NCBI GenBank assembly: GCA_903834675.1
Contig: CAILKC010000700.1
Span: forward strand, 1 to 6,113
DNA: 6,113 bases
Reading direction: 5' to 3'
Source of the DNA: an uncultured Victivallales bacterium
GTDB lineage: Bacteria; Verrucomicrobiota; Lentisphaeria; Oligosphaerales; JAFGRS01
The notes under the pieces are model-generated. The model ran no database searches. It was not told the DNA's origin and saw only the letters and a program-made list of their open reading frames with translations. This document shows positions 1 to 4,692 of this stretch, one piece after another (within the stretch, counting starts at the first letter, position 1; each line of letters begins with the position of its first letter). The translations under genes and the position numbers were made by a program.

Positions 1-165
1 GATGTGATGGGAGACGACCCCGATGGGGCGGCCGCAGTACTGCGGGCCGTAGTGGAGAGGATCGAACCGGGAGAGAAGGCCGGCACCTGGACCGTGCGCC
101 TACTCCTTCCCGGTTCGCCTATGGTATCCAGTTGGCAGCCCGACCTGGATTCGAACCAAGACTAA
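1..165 (+). CDS. possible 3' end of an unknown ORF (partial)
   Basis: Frame 1 is open from the first base to a TAA at 163-165 and would encode about 54 residues. The stretch AVLRAVVERIEPGEK, followed by TWTVRLLLPGS, looks protein-like. A hydrophobic helix followed by a strand of this kind is seen at the C-terminus of some serine recombinases, but the fragment is too short to assign. Against it being real, the frame runs 33 bases into the tRNA-Gln gene on the other strand, and a 10-bp inverted repeat (63-72/108-117) lies inside it. If real, it would be the tail of a gene ending inside the tRNA 3' end, as happens when an element integrates there. Third-position GC is only moderately raised, so a chance open frame is quite possible. 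Confidence 0.22.
   Translation, partial: DVMGDDPDGAAAVLRAVVERIEPGEKAGTWTVRLLLPGSPMVSSWQPDLDSNQD
63..117. other. stem-loop beyond the tRNA 3' end
   Basis: The 10-base arm CGAACCGGGA (63-72) is perfectly complementary to 108-117. Inside it a second stem forms from GGC (78-80) with GCC (98-100), continuing as GCAC (83-86) with GTGC (94-97). Together this is about 17 paired bases. It lies just past the tRNA-Gln 3' end in the direction of transcription, so it could help end or process that transcript. There is no T-run after it, so it is not a standard intrinsic terminator. A separate perfect 14-base palindrome, CCGCAGTACTGCGG, lies at 32-45. Confidence 0.45.
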
Positions 166-206
166 CTGGACCAGAGCCAGTTGTGCTACCATTACACCAT
201 CGGGCT
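133..206 (-). tRNA. tRNA-Gln (anticodon CUG)
   Basis: Read on the minus strand this folds into a full cloverleaf of 71 nt plus an encoded CCA (133-135). The acceptor stem is AGCCCGA/TCGGGCT with discriminator G. The D-arm is GTGT/GCAC, with a wobble pair and a 7-nt loop. The anticodon stem is ACTGG/CCAGT with loop CTCTGGT, giving anticodon CTG (plus-strand 172-174). The variable loop has 4 nt. The T-stem is CTTGG/CCAGG with TTCGAAT in the loop. It inserts glutamine at CAG codons. The first acceptor pair is A1-U72, rather than the U1-A72 described for many bacterial tRNA-Gln. A good promoter lies just upstream (222-250). Confidence 0.98.
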
Positions 207-221
207 GCAAGAAGCGCCGAT

Positions 222-250
222 ACTATAGCGGTCTGCCCAGGTCCGTTCAA
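222..250 (-). promoter_or_regulatory. sigma-70 promoter of tRNA-Gln
   Basis: On the minus strand a -35 box TTGAAC (245-250) and a -10 box TATAGT (222-227) are separated by 17 nt. Transcription would start near 214-216, about 8-10 nt before the tRNA 5' end at 206, which is a normal distance. Spacing and position both support the call. Confidence 0.75.
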
Positions 251-271
251 GAGAGCGCGGCTGGGTTCAGC

Positions 272-355
272 GTTGTTTCAAGGTTGGCGGTCAAGCCTCG
301 ACTCTCCCACGAAACCGTGCCGGACTGTCCTTCATGGCTGCTTCAAAGTTGGCAG
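272..355 (+). repeat. degenerate 19-nt direct repeat
   Basis: The 19 bases at 272-290 (GTTGTTTCAAGGTTGGCGG) recur at 337-355 with 15 of 19 matches, and all four differences are transitions. No gene or known site explains it. It may be a decayed repeat or a chance similarity. Confidence 0.35.
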
Positions 356-366
356 CCTGGTTGCCT

Positions 367-398
367 GTGAGAGCGTGAGAACGTGATGGTGTGATAGC
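367..398 (+). repeat. 8-nt tandem array, forward
   Basis: Four consecutive octamers start with GTGA: GTGAGAGC, GTGAGAAC, GTGATGGT and GTGATAGC. The period is exactly 8. It faces the matching minus-strand array at 427-458. The first 19 bases of this arm (366-384) can pair, nearly perfectly, with 441-459. A small hairpin GCGTC/GACGC (397-409) sits at the junction. Confidence 0.75.
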
Positions 399-426
399 GT
401 CTCAGACGCCCGGCCCACCCGTCCAC

Positions 427-458
427 ACTCTCACGATTTCACGCTCTCACGCTCTCAC
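427..458 (-). repeat. 8-nt tandem array, reverse
   Basis: Four consecutive octamers on the minus strand read GTGAGAGC, GTGAGAGC, GTGAAATC and GTGAGAGT (plus-strand units 451-458, 443-450, 435-442 and 427-434). It is the same unit as the 367-398 array in the opposite orientation, so together they form a large imperfect inverted repeat. Being 8 nt long and containing TGA, the array closes all three frames on its strand. Confidence 0.75.
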
Positions 459-502
459 ACGTCGTGCTCGCCAGCAAGCACGGCTGCCGGAAAACAAAAC
501 AG

Positions 503-609
503 CCCTGACTGCAATGCCTCTGGAGATTGGCGCCCGGCTCTGAGGGCACGCTTTGGAGGGCGAACCTCCACGGTCCGCTACGAACTTCACTGAGGCATTA
601 CCCCTGACC
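503..609. mobile_element. 91-bp MITE-like element with 8-bp TSD
   Basis: The element spans 511-601. Its ends are GCAATGCCTC (511-520) and GAGGCATTAC (592-601), complementary at 9 of 10 positions. It is directly flanked by CCCTGACT (503-510) and CCCTGACC (602-609), an 8-bp duplication with one mismatch. Inside is a perfect hairpin TGGAGG/CCTCCA (554-559/565-570). There is no coding capacity, so a transposase would have to act in trans. The right end reads GTAA inwards. GTAA ends and 8-bp target duplications are described for the IS66 family, so an IS66-mobilised MITE is a reasonable but unproven guess. Confidence 0.6.
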
Positions 610-727
610 GGCCTCGGCGCTTGACGGAGCGCGGAACGGTGGCATGGTATGGGCACGCCGGGCGACGAACATGCAGCGGGTTCTTTACCTCTATGACAGC
701 GACTGAACGGAGTCTGCGACTTAGGTG

Positions 728-829
728 CCTGCAACCGCGCGGTGGCCGCAAGGCCGTGGTTGCAGGCTGAAGGCGCTGTCCTCCGGACAGTCTCCCCCCA
801 GCACTCCTTGTGACCCGCGCGGTTGCAGG
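728..829 (+). promoter_or_regulatory. candidate leuA leader with two alternative stems
   Basis: Segment A (728-742) is perfectly complementary over 15 bases to segment C (815-829). The first nine bases of A (CCTGCAACC) are also perfectly complementary to segment B (758-766, GGTTGCAGG). A can pair with only one at a time. Between A and B lies GGCC-GCAA-GGCC (744-755), a hairpin with a GNRA-type loop. Between B and C lies CTGTCC/GGACAG (776-790). The region is 100-200 nt upstream of the leuA start on the same strand. The arrangement resembles an attenuator or riboswitch, but it matches no class I know. A hairpin-forming repeat element is the main alternative, though no flanking duplication is seen. 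Confidence 0.45.
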
Positions 830-842
830 ACATCTCTCTGTC

Positions 843-890
843 GGCTCCATCTTCCTGTCGAGTCCAGTGTTGGAGTCCAGGAAGCGAGCC
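843..890 (+). promoter_or_regulatory. strong hairpin upstream of leuA
   Basis: Nested pairs are GGCTC (843-847) with GAGCC (886-890), CTTCCTG (851-857) with CAGGAAG (878-884), and TCCA (863-866) with TGGA (871-874) around a GTGT loop. That gives 16 base pairs in one long hairpin ending 25 nt before the leuA ribosome binding site. There is no T-run after it, so it is not an ordinary terminator. It probably belongs to the same structured leader. Confidence 0.5.
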
Positions 891-915
891 CCGAGCGTTA
901 CCATGCACCGTACCG

Positions 916-921
916 AAGGAG
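916..921 (+). promoter_or_regulatory. leuA ribosome binding site
   Basis: AAGGAG lies 8 nt before the ATG at 930. This decides the start: the in-frame upstream ATG at 903 and the 810 frame opening have no comparable site. CTCCTT at 804-809 in the leader is an exact complement and could mask it, though a 6-base match can easily arise by chance. Confidence 0.85.
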
Positions 922-929
922 CAGCAGTC

Positions 930-2600
930 ATGTCATCCTCCTACGCCATACCTGAGACCGTGGAATGGCCGCGCCGCACCTGGCCCGGGCGTCAGATTAC
1001 CGCAGCGCCGATCTGGTGTGCCGTGGACCTGCGCGACGGCAATCAGGCCCTGCCTAATCCGATGACCCCGGTGCAGAAGCGGCGTTACTACGACCTGCTG
1101 GTGCAGACGGGTTTCAAGGAGATCGAGATTGGCTTTCCCTCCGCGTCCGCGGACGATTTCCAGTTTTGTCGTGAGTTGATCGAGCAGCAGGCCATTCCGG
1201 CGGACGTCACCATCTCGGTTCTGACCCAGGCCCGCGAGCACCTGATTCGGCGGACCATGGAGGCCTTGCAGGGCGTGCGGCGCGCCACCTGCCACGTCTA
1301 TATTGCCACCAGTGACCTGCATATGAACTTTGTTTTTGGCAAGACTCGGGAGCAGACCCAACAGATCGCGCTGGATGCCGTGCGGCTCATTCGCGAGCTG
1401 GCCGACGCGATGCCCGACAGCGAGGTCGGGTTGGAGTTCTCGCCCGAGGAATTCACCGACAGCAACCTGGATTTTGTCGTCGACCTGTGCAATGCCGTGA
1501 TCGAGGTCTGGAATCCCAGACCAGGGCAGAAGGTCATCATGAATCTGCCCGCTACGGTCGAGCGCCGTCTGCCGACCCACTATGCCGACATGATCGAGGC
1601 CTATATCGCCCGTCAGAAGTACCCCGAGAAGACCATCGTCTCCCTGCATGCCCACAACGACATGGGCAGTGCGGTGGCTGCTACCGAGCTGGCGCTGATG
1701 GCGGGTGCGGACCGCGTCGAGGGCACGCTGTTTGGGCACGGCGAGCGTTCGGGCAATGTTGATCTGGTCACCATCGGCCTCAACCTGCAGTACCTGGGTC
1801 TCGATACCGGCCTTGATTTCAGTCATGTCGAGCAGGTTCGAGACACGGTTGCCGAGTTGACCGGTATGGCGGCGCATCCGCGGCACCCCTACGCCGGCGA
1901 ATTGGTATTTTGCGCCTTCTCAGGGTCGCACCAGGACGCGATCCATAAAGGACTCAGCAATACCGCGGCTCTGCGCGACCACTTTGGCGCCTGGAAGATT
2001 CCTTACCTCCACATTGACCCGAAGGACATCGGCCGCAGTTACGAACGGTTCATCCGCATCAACAGTCAGTCGGGTAAGGGCGGCATCGCGCATGTGCTGC
2101 AACAGGACTATGGCGTGGAACTGCCGAGGCCGCTGCTGATTGAGCTCAGCGGCCACGTGCAGCAGTTCGCTGACGAGGCCAAACGTGAAGTCCAGAGCCG
2201 CGAGGTCTGGGAGATCTTCCTTGGCCAGTTCGTGAAGCAGGATGGGCCCATCAAGCTGGTCAACTATTGGCCCCGCCCCAACGCCACGGATCCCCAGATC
2301 ATCGAGGGCGAGGCGCACGTCGAGTTCGGCGGGCAGCGACAGGTGCTCTTCGGTACGGCGGTCGGTCCCATTGCGGCGTTTGTGCGCGCCATCCGGCAAC
2401 TGCCACTCCCAGACTTCGTGCTGCAGGAGTACGAGGAGGATGCGCTCGGCACGACCTCGGAGGCTGAAGCCATCACCTTCGTCCGCTTGGAACGAACCGG
2501 GGCTGGGGCTTTCTACGGGGTTGGCATGGGCCACAACATCGATCAAGCGGCCGTGAGCGCTGTGGTCTCCAGCCTCAATCGCATGATCGCCAGAGACTGA
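930..2600 (+). CDS. leuA: 2-isopropylmalate synthase
   Basis: This enzyme makes 2-isopropylmalate from acetyl-CoA and 2-oxoisovalerate, the first committed step of leucine synthesis, in the cytoplasm. The 556-residue product has the length and motifs of the type-2 (yeast/Pseudomonas-like) LeuA. The N-terminal TIM barrel carries VDLRDGNQA (residues 32-40, with the catalytic Arg/Asp at R35-D36), the metal-binding HAHND (H240, H242) and GERSGNVDLV (271-280). HPRHPYAGELV and FSGSHQDAIHKG (316-341) are typical of the family. Residues from about 430 on form the C-terminal regulatory domain that binds leucine, ending in the conserved GVGMGHNID followed by SSLNR. H270 stands where many homologues have Asn (GNGER), a mild change. 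The ATG at 930 is chosen for its AAGGAG site. The gene stands alone, converges on vapBC, and has a highly structured leader. Confidence 0.97.
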   Translation: MSSSYAIPETVEWPRRTWPGRQITAAPIWCAVDLRDGNQALPNPMTPVQKRRYYDLLVQTGFKEIEIGFPSASADDFQFCRELIEQQAIPADVTISVLTQAREHLIRRTMEALQGVRRATCHVYIATSDLHMNFVFGKTREQTQQIALDAVRLIRELADAMPDSEVGLEFSPEEFTDSNLDFVVDLCNAVIEVWNPRPGQKVIMNLPATVERRLPTHYADMIEAYIARQKYPEKTIVSLHAHNDMGSAVAATELALMAGADRVEGTLFGHGERSGNVDLVTIGLNLQYLGLDTGLDFSHVEQVRDTVAELTGMAAHPRHPYAGELVFCAFSGSHQDAIHKGLSNTAALRDHFGAWKIPYLHIDPKDIGRSYERFIRINSQSGKGGIAHVLQQDYGVELPRPLLIELSGHVQQFADEAKREVQSREVWEIFLGQFVKQDGPIKLVNYWPRPNATDPQIIEGEAHVEFGGQRQVLFGTAVGPIAAFVRAIRQLPLPDFVLQEYEEDALGTTSEAEAITFVRLERTGAGAFYGVGMGHNIDQAAVSAVVSSLNRMIARD

Positions 2601-2640
2601 GGCGGGCCCGCGGGTTGGCGCACCTCTCGCCACTGCTGAA

Positions 2641-2753
2641 TTATGCGAGGCTCTTGCGGAACCCTCGGCTCACGGGCGCCTTTGCGCCTGTGGCCGCTCC
2701 CCCTCCAGCGCGGTTCGCGAGGCGTTCGGGGGTTCTGCAAGAGCCTTATGCGT
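2641..2753. mobile_element. MITE-like repeat copy 1 with target duplication
   Basis: The element (2649-2745, 97 bp) has terminal inverted repeats: GGCTCTTGCGGAACCC at 2649-2664 matches the complement of 2730-2745 at 15 of 16 positions. It is flanked by TTATGCGA (2641-2648) and TTATGCGT (2746-2753), a 7-bp perfect or 8-bp one-mismatch duplication. It encodes nothing convincing. The core CCTGTGGCCGCTC (2687-2699) is shared with a second copy at 3452-3572. It sits between the convergent leuA and vapC, and the right-hand duplication contains the vapC stop codon. The hairpin could also act as a transcription barrier between the two genes. Confidence 0.7.
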
Positions 2754-3150
2754 TGGGCCAGAGCCCGAGACCGGCCTGCTCGAAGTGGCGGTCGAACGCG
2801 AAGGCGTCTCGGAGCCTGAGCCGCCGCATGATGGCAAACGAGACGCAGTCGCAGTAGCCCACGCGCTGGTCCACATACTTATCGAGTAGAGACAGGGCCG
2901 CCTGCCGATCCGATGGGTCCGGCTCGACGATGGTCAAGCTGGACGAGAGGAGAAGCCGCCCCGTCTGCACCGTGAACTTGCCGCCGGCGAACCGCTCAAG
3001 CAGGTTGAGGGTCTCGCACAGGACGAATGAGGACGTTGTCCAGCGGAGGCCCTCCAAGGCGATCCGCTCAAAACCGCGTACGGCGTCAACGTGGCGCGAA
3101 TCGGAGGCGTCATACTTGGCGACGAACGGACCGGTATCCACGAAGATCAT
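2746..3150 (-). CDS. vapC: VapC-type toxin, PIN-domain ribonuclease
   Basis: The 134-residue product is a PIN-domain protein, the toxin of a type II toxin-antitoxin pair. Members are metal-dependent ribonucleases that cut tRNA or rRNA and stop growth when free of antitoxin. The acidic active-site residues are all visible: D5 in MIFVDTGPFVA, E46 in LCETLNLL, D101 in YCDCVSFAIM and D120 in FAFDRHF. Length is normal for VapC. The start ATG overlaps the vapB stop as ATGA (3147-3150), so the pair is translationally coupled; a GAGG lies 8 nt upstream. The RNA target cannot be told from sequence. The TAA stop lies in the target duplication of the adjacent MITE-like repeat, but the reading frame is intact. 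Confidence 0.95.
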   Translation of the reverse strand: MIFVDTGPFVAKYDASDSRHVDAVRGFERIALEGLRWTTSSFVLCETLNLLERFAGGKFTVQTGRLLLSSSLTIVEPDPSDRQAALSLLDKYVDQRVGYCDCVSFAIMRRLRLRDAFAFDRHFEQAGLGLWPNA

Positions 3151-3392
3151 CGGCCCCCCCTCTTGCCGTAAAGGTGTTCGTCGTGGTTCTCGGCGAGATC
3201 GCCGACCCTGCTGGCGAAGGTGGAGTGGTCCGAAAGAAATGGGTCGGCCGCGGTAACGGTACTCGCGCTTCGACCGAGGAATTGCTCGAGTCCTCTGCGG
3301 ACCAGTTCGGCCAGAGACAAGCCCTCGCTTCCCGCTCGGGCCCGGGCCTCCGCCAACAGATCGTCAGGCAGCATGATCGTCGTTCTATGCAT
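3147..3392 (-). CDS. vapB: VapB-type antitoxin, ribbon-helix-helix
   Basis: This 81-residue protein is encoded directly upstream of vapC. The N-terminus (RTTIMLPDDLLAEARARA, then GLSLAELVRRGLEQFL, residues 3-39) has the pattern of a ribbon-helix-helix DNA-binding domain: one strand and two helices. The rest is a flexible tail with an acidic, aromatic-containing stretch (about 50-76) of the kind that binds and blocks the toxin. Such antitoxins normally repress their own promoter, and AT-rich repeated motifs (ATTATGGC, ATTATGCA) overlap the -10 and start here. The start is fixed by the promoter: the transcript would begin only a few bases before the ATG, and no Shine-Dalgarno site is seen. A run of seven G (plus-strand C, 3154-3160) lies in the last codons. 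Confidence 0.93.
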   Translation of the reverse strand: MHRTTIMLPDDLLAEARARAGSEGLSLAELVRRGLEQFLGRSASTVTAADPFLSDHSTFASRVGDLAENHDEHLYGKRGGR

Positions 3393-3401
3393 AATGCCAT
3401 A

Positions 3402-3429
3402 ATTATACCAGCCGTCATGCCGGTGTCAA
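3402..3429 (-). promoter_or_regulatory. consensus sigma-70 promoter of vapBC
   Basis: On the minus strand a perfect -35 TTGACA (3424-3429) and a perfect -10 TATAAT (3402-3407) are separated by 16 nt, and TGG before the -10 gives an extended -10. The expected start of transcription (about 3394-3396) is only 2-4 nt from the vapB ATG at 3392, so the mRNA should be leaderless or nearly so. The AT-rich stretch 3387-3407 is the likely VapBC operator. Confidence 0.85.
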
Positions 3430-3451
3430 CCACTGAACCGACACAGGGATG

Positions 3452-3572
3452 AGCGCTTGCAGAACTTCCCGTACGGCTCGGGCCCGGGCCTCCGCCCCTG
3501 TGGCCGCTCGCCCTCCACGGGGCGGCGCCGCCACGCGGGGTTCCGACGGGATCCGAGGGTTCTGCAAAGGCC
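3452..3572. mobile_element. MITE-like repeat copy 2
   Basis: The ends CTTGCAGAAC (3456-3465) and GTTCTGCAAAGGCC (3559-3572) are complementary over the inner ten bases, apart from one mismatch, and resemble the ends of the 2649-2745 element. The core CCTGTGGCCGCTC (3497-3509) followed by CCCTCCA is shared with that copy, in the same orientation. This copy is longer (about 121 bp) and more diverged inside. TGAGCG occurs just outside both ends (3450-3455 and 3580-3585), but a clean target duplication cannot be defined. It lies about 20 bp upstream of the vapBC -35 box. Confidence 0.6.
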
Positions 3573-3584
3573 TCTGATGTGAGC

Positions 3585-3604
3585 GTCCAGCCCCGGGGGT
3601 GGAC
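3585..3604. other. near-perfect palindrome
   Basis: GTCCA (3585-3589) pairs with TGGAC (3600-3604) around a C-run/G-run centre. It lies downstream of the minus-strand operon. With no T-run it is at best a weak candidate terminator. The 3605-3757 stretch next to it shows no gene. Confidence 0.35.
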
Positions 3605-3757
3605 TTCTCGGCTCGGGGGCGCGATCGCAGGCGGTGCCGCCATCGGTCCCGATTCCGAGACTGATACCGACCCCGCAGGTAGCGGTACGACACGTTCTCA
3701 TCGCCGTACGTCCGCCCCGCGTGCCATCCACCGGCGCTGCGTTTCTGCCCCGCCCCG

Positions 3758-4201
3758 TCAGCCCGGAACTTGCCGACGTCGGACCGTCACCGCGCAGGCC
3801 GCCTGGTCGCAGCGGGACAGGTCTACCTCGTACAGGTAGCCCATGGGCTCCAGAATATTGCGGTAGAGTACGTCGCAGTGCCGACAGTAGTCTCTATAGG
3901 GCTCGAAATGGGTGGCCGCGAGCAGCCTGCCCTTGGACGGACAGTGGTGCATGGTGATGCGGAAGACGCCCTGTTCCTCATCCAGCTCCATGGTGAAGTC
4001 GGCCGCCTCCTCGTTGAGCGTGTGGCTCCAGTACAGCCAACAGCCGCGCAGTCCGTGCTCAGCGACCAGGTCGCGCAGGTTGGTGAGGAAGGTTTCCGAC
4101 AGGTAGTCCCAAAAGCCACGGACTGCCGGTTCGCCACCCAGGCGGTGCAGGGTGCGGAAGAGCTCGCTGTAGGCCGGGATGAACTCAGTGCAACTGATCA
4201 C
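3758..4201 (-). CDS. uncharacterised Cys-rich protein, paralogue of upstream gene
   Basis: I do not recognise this 147-residue family with certainty. The protein is soluble, with no signal peptide or membrane segment. It contains GEPAVR (23-28), LVAEHGLRGC (45-54), HHCPSKG (85-91) and YCRHCD (105-110). The clustered C87, C106, H108 and C109, with C131 and C136, suggest a metal site or catalytic thiol. It aligns along its whole length with the product of 4198-4665 (GEPAVR, then LVAE, a CP pair, and a similar C-terminus), so the two probably form a hetero-oligomer. The layout loosely resembles the L-2-amino-thiazoline-4-carboxylate hydrolase group, but this is from memory and weak. The start is GTG at 4201, overlapping the upstream TGA as GTGA, with AGGAGG (4207-4212) 5 nt before it. 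It is the last gene of the operon. Confidence 0.85.
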   Translation of the reverse strand: MISCTEFIPAYSELFRTLHRLGGEPAVRGFWDYLSETFLTNLRDLVAEHGLRGCWLYWSHTLNEEAADFTMELDEEQGVFRITMHHCPSKGRLLAATHFEPYRDYCRHCDVLYRNILEPMGYLYEVDLSRCDQAACAVTVRRRQVPG

Positions 4202-4665
4202 GGCGACCTCCTGCGGAAGCGCTGGACGCTGCGCCCGTTCTGCGGCTCATAGGCGACCAGTTCGGCGACGTAGGCGGTGTCTTCACAGAGCGCTTCGTTG
4301 ACCGTCCGCGTGGTCTCGCTGAACAGCGGACTAACCGCCTCGCCGCGCGCGCGCATGTGCATGACCGCCGGGCATGCGTCGACCCGCACCACCAGTTCGT
4401 CGGGCGTCTGCTCGAAGCGGACCACGGCGCCCTCCACGCTATAGAGGGTTTCGAAGTACTGGCGCAGAGCTCCGAGGCCTTCAGCGACCAGACGCTGCCG
4501 CAGGGGCGCATGCCAGTGCAGGGTGTACTGGCGCAGGTAGTCCCGCACCGCCGGTTCGCCAAAGTGCTGATGCAGGTAGATTACGCCGCCGTTCAGAGCG
4601 CTATGAAAGTCCTTGTGCAGGTAAGGGTTATCGGCGGCCCGACGCTCCATGACTTGCCTGGGCAT
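4198..4665 (-). CDS. uncharacterised protein, first of paralogous pair
   Basis: This 155-residue soluble protein belongs to a family I cannot name with confidence. Visible blocks are NPYLHKDFHSALNGGVIYLH (13-32), GEPAVRDYL (36-44), LVAEGLGALRQYFETLY (59-75), DACPAV (96-101) and a tail with many Arg. It is mostly helical at the N-terminus, followed by strands around the CP motif. It shares GEPAVR, LVAE, an acidic-Ala pair and the CP motif with the following gene, but lacks that gene's YCxHC cluster. One subunit may therefore hold the cysteine site while the other is structural. The start at 4665 has a GGAG 10 nt upstream; the internal ATG at 4650 has none. It begins 27 nt after the stop of the lyase gene and overlaps the next gene by 4 nt, so all three are very likely one operon. 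A link to ATC-hydrolase-like proteins is only a guess. Confidence 0.87.
   Translation of the reverse strand: MPRQVMERRAADNPYLHKDFHSALNGGVIYLHQHFGEPAVRDYLRQYTLHWHAPLRQRLVAEGLGALRQYFETLYSVEGAVVRFEQTPDELVVRVDACPAVMHMRARGEAVSPLFSETTRTVNEALCEDTAYVAELVAYEPQNGRSVQRFRRRSP
4207..4212 (-). promoter_or_regulatory. ribosome binding site for a GTG start
   Basis: A perfect AGGAGG lies 5 nt before the GTG at 4201, inside the end of the upstream gene. It supports the non-ATG start and the coupled translation of the last two genes. Confidence 0.8.
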
Positions 4666-4692
4666 CGCTCGTTTTCTCCGGCCGGTGTGGGG

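Noticed and set aside
61..120. Second tRNA beside tRNA-Gln
   Set aside because: GGTTCGATCC looks like a T-loop on the minus strand, but no T-stem, acceptor stem or anticodon arm can be built around it.
366..460. CRISPR array
   Set aside because: The units are 8 nt and contiguous, with no spacers.
621..653. leuA promoter from TTGACG (621-626) with TATGGG (648-653)
   Set aside because: The spacer would be 21 nt and the -10 is poor. Shorter spacers give no acceptable -10.
728..745. T-box riboswitch in the leuA leader
   Set aside because: GCAACCGCG is reminiscent of the T-box sequence, but the TGGN bulge that binds the tRNA CCA end is missing (TGCA instead). No specifier stem or terminator could be recognised.
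810..929. N-terminal extension of LeuA from the frame opening at 810 or the ATG at 903
   Set aside because: These codons overlap the leader hairpins and have no good ribosome binding site. The ATG at 930 has AAGGAG at 8 nt and gives the usual 556-residue length.
933..1886. 317-residue open frame antisense to leuA
   Set aside because: It is a shadow frame of a highly conserved gene in GC-rich DNA, with no recognisable domain and no ribosome binding site support.
3110..3643. 177-residue minus-strand open frame over vapB and the second repeat copy
   Set aside because: It overlaps vapB in another frame and runs through the repeat element. The Arg/Pro-rich composition is typical of a spurious frame.
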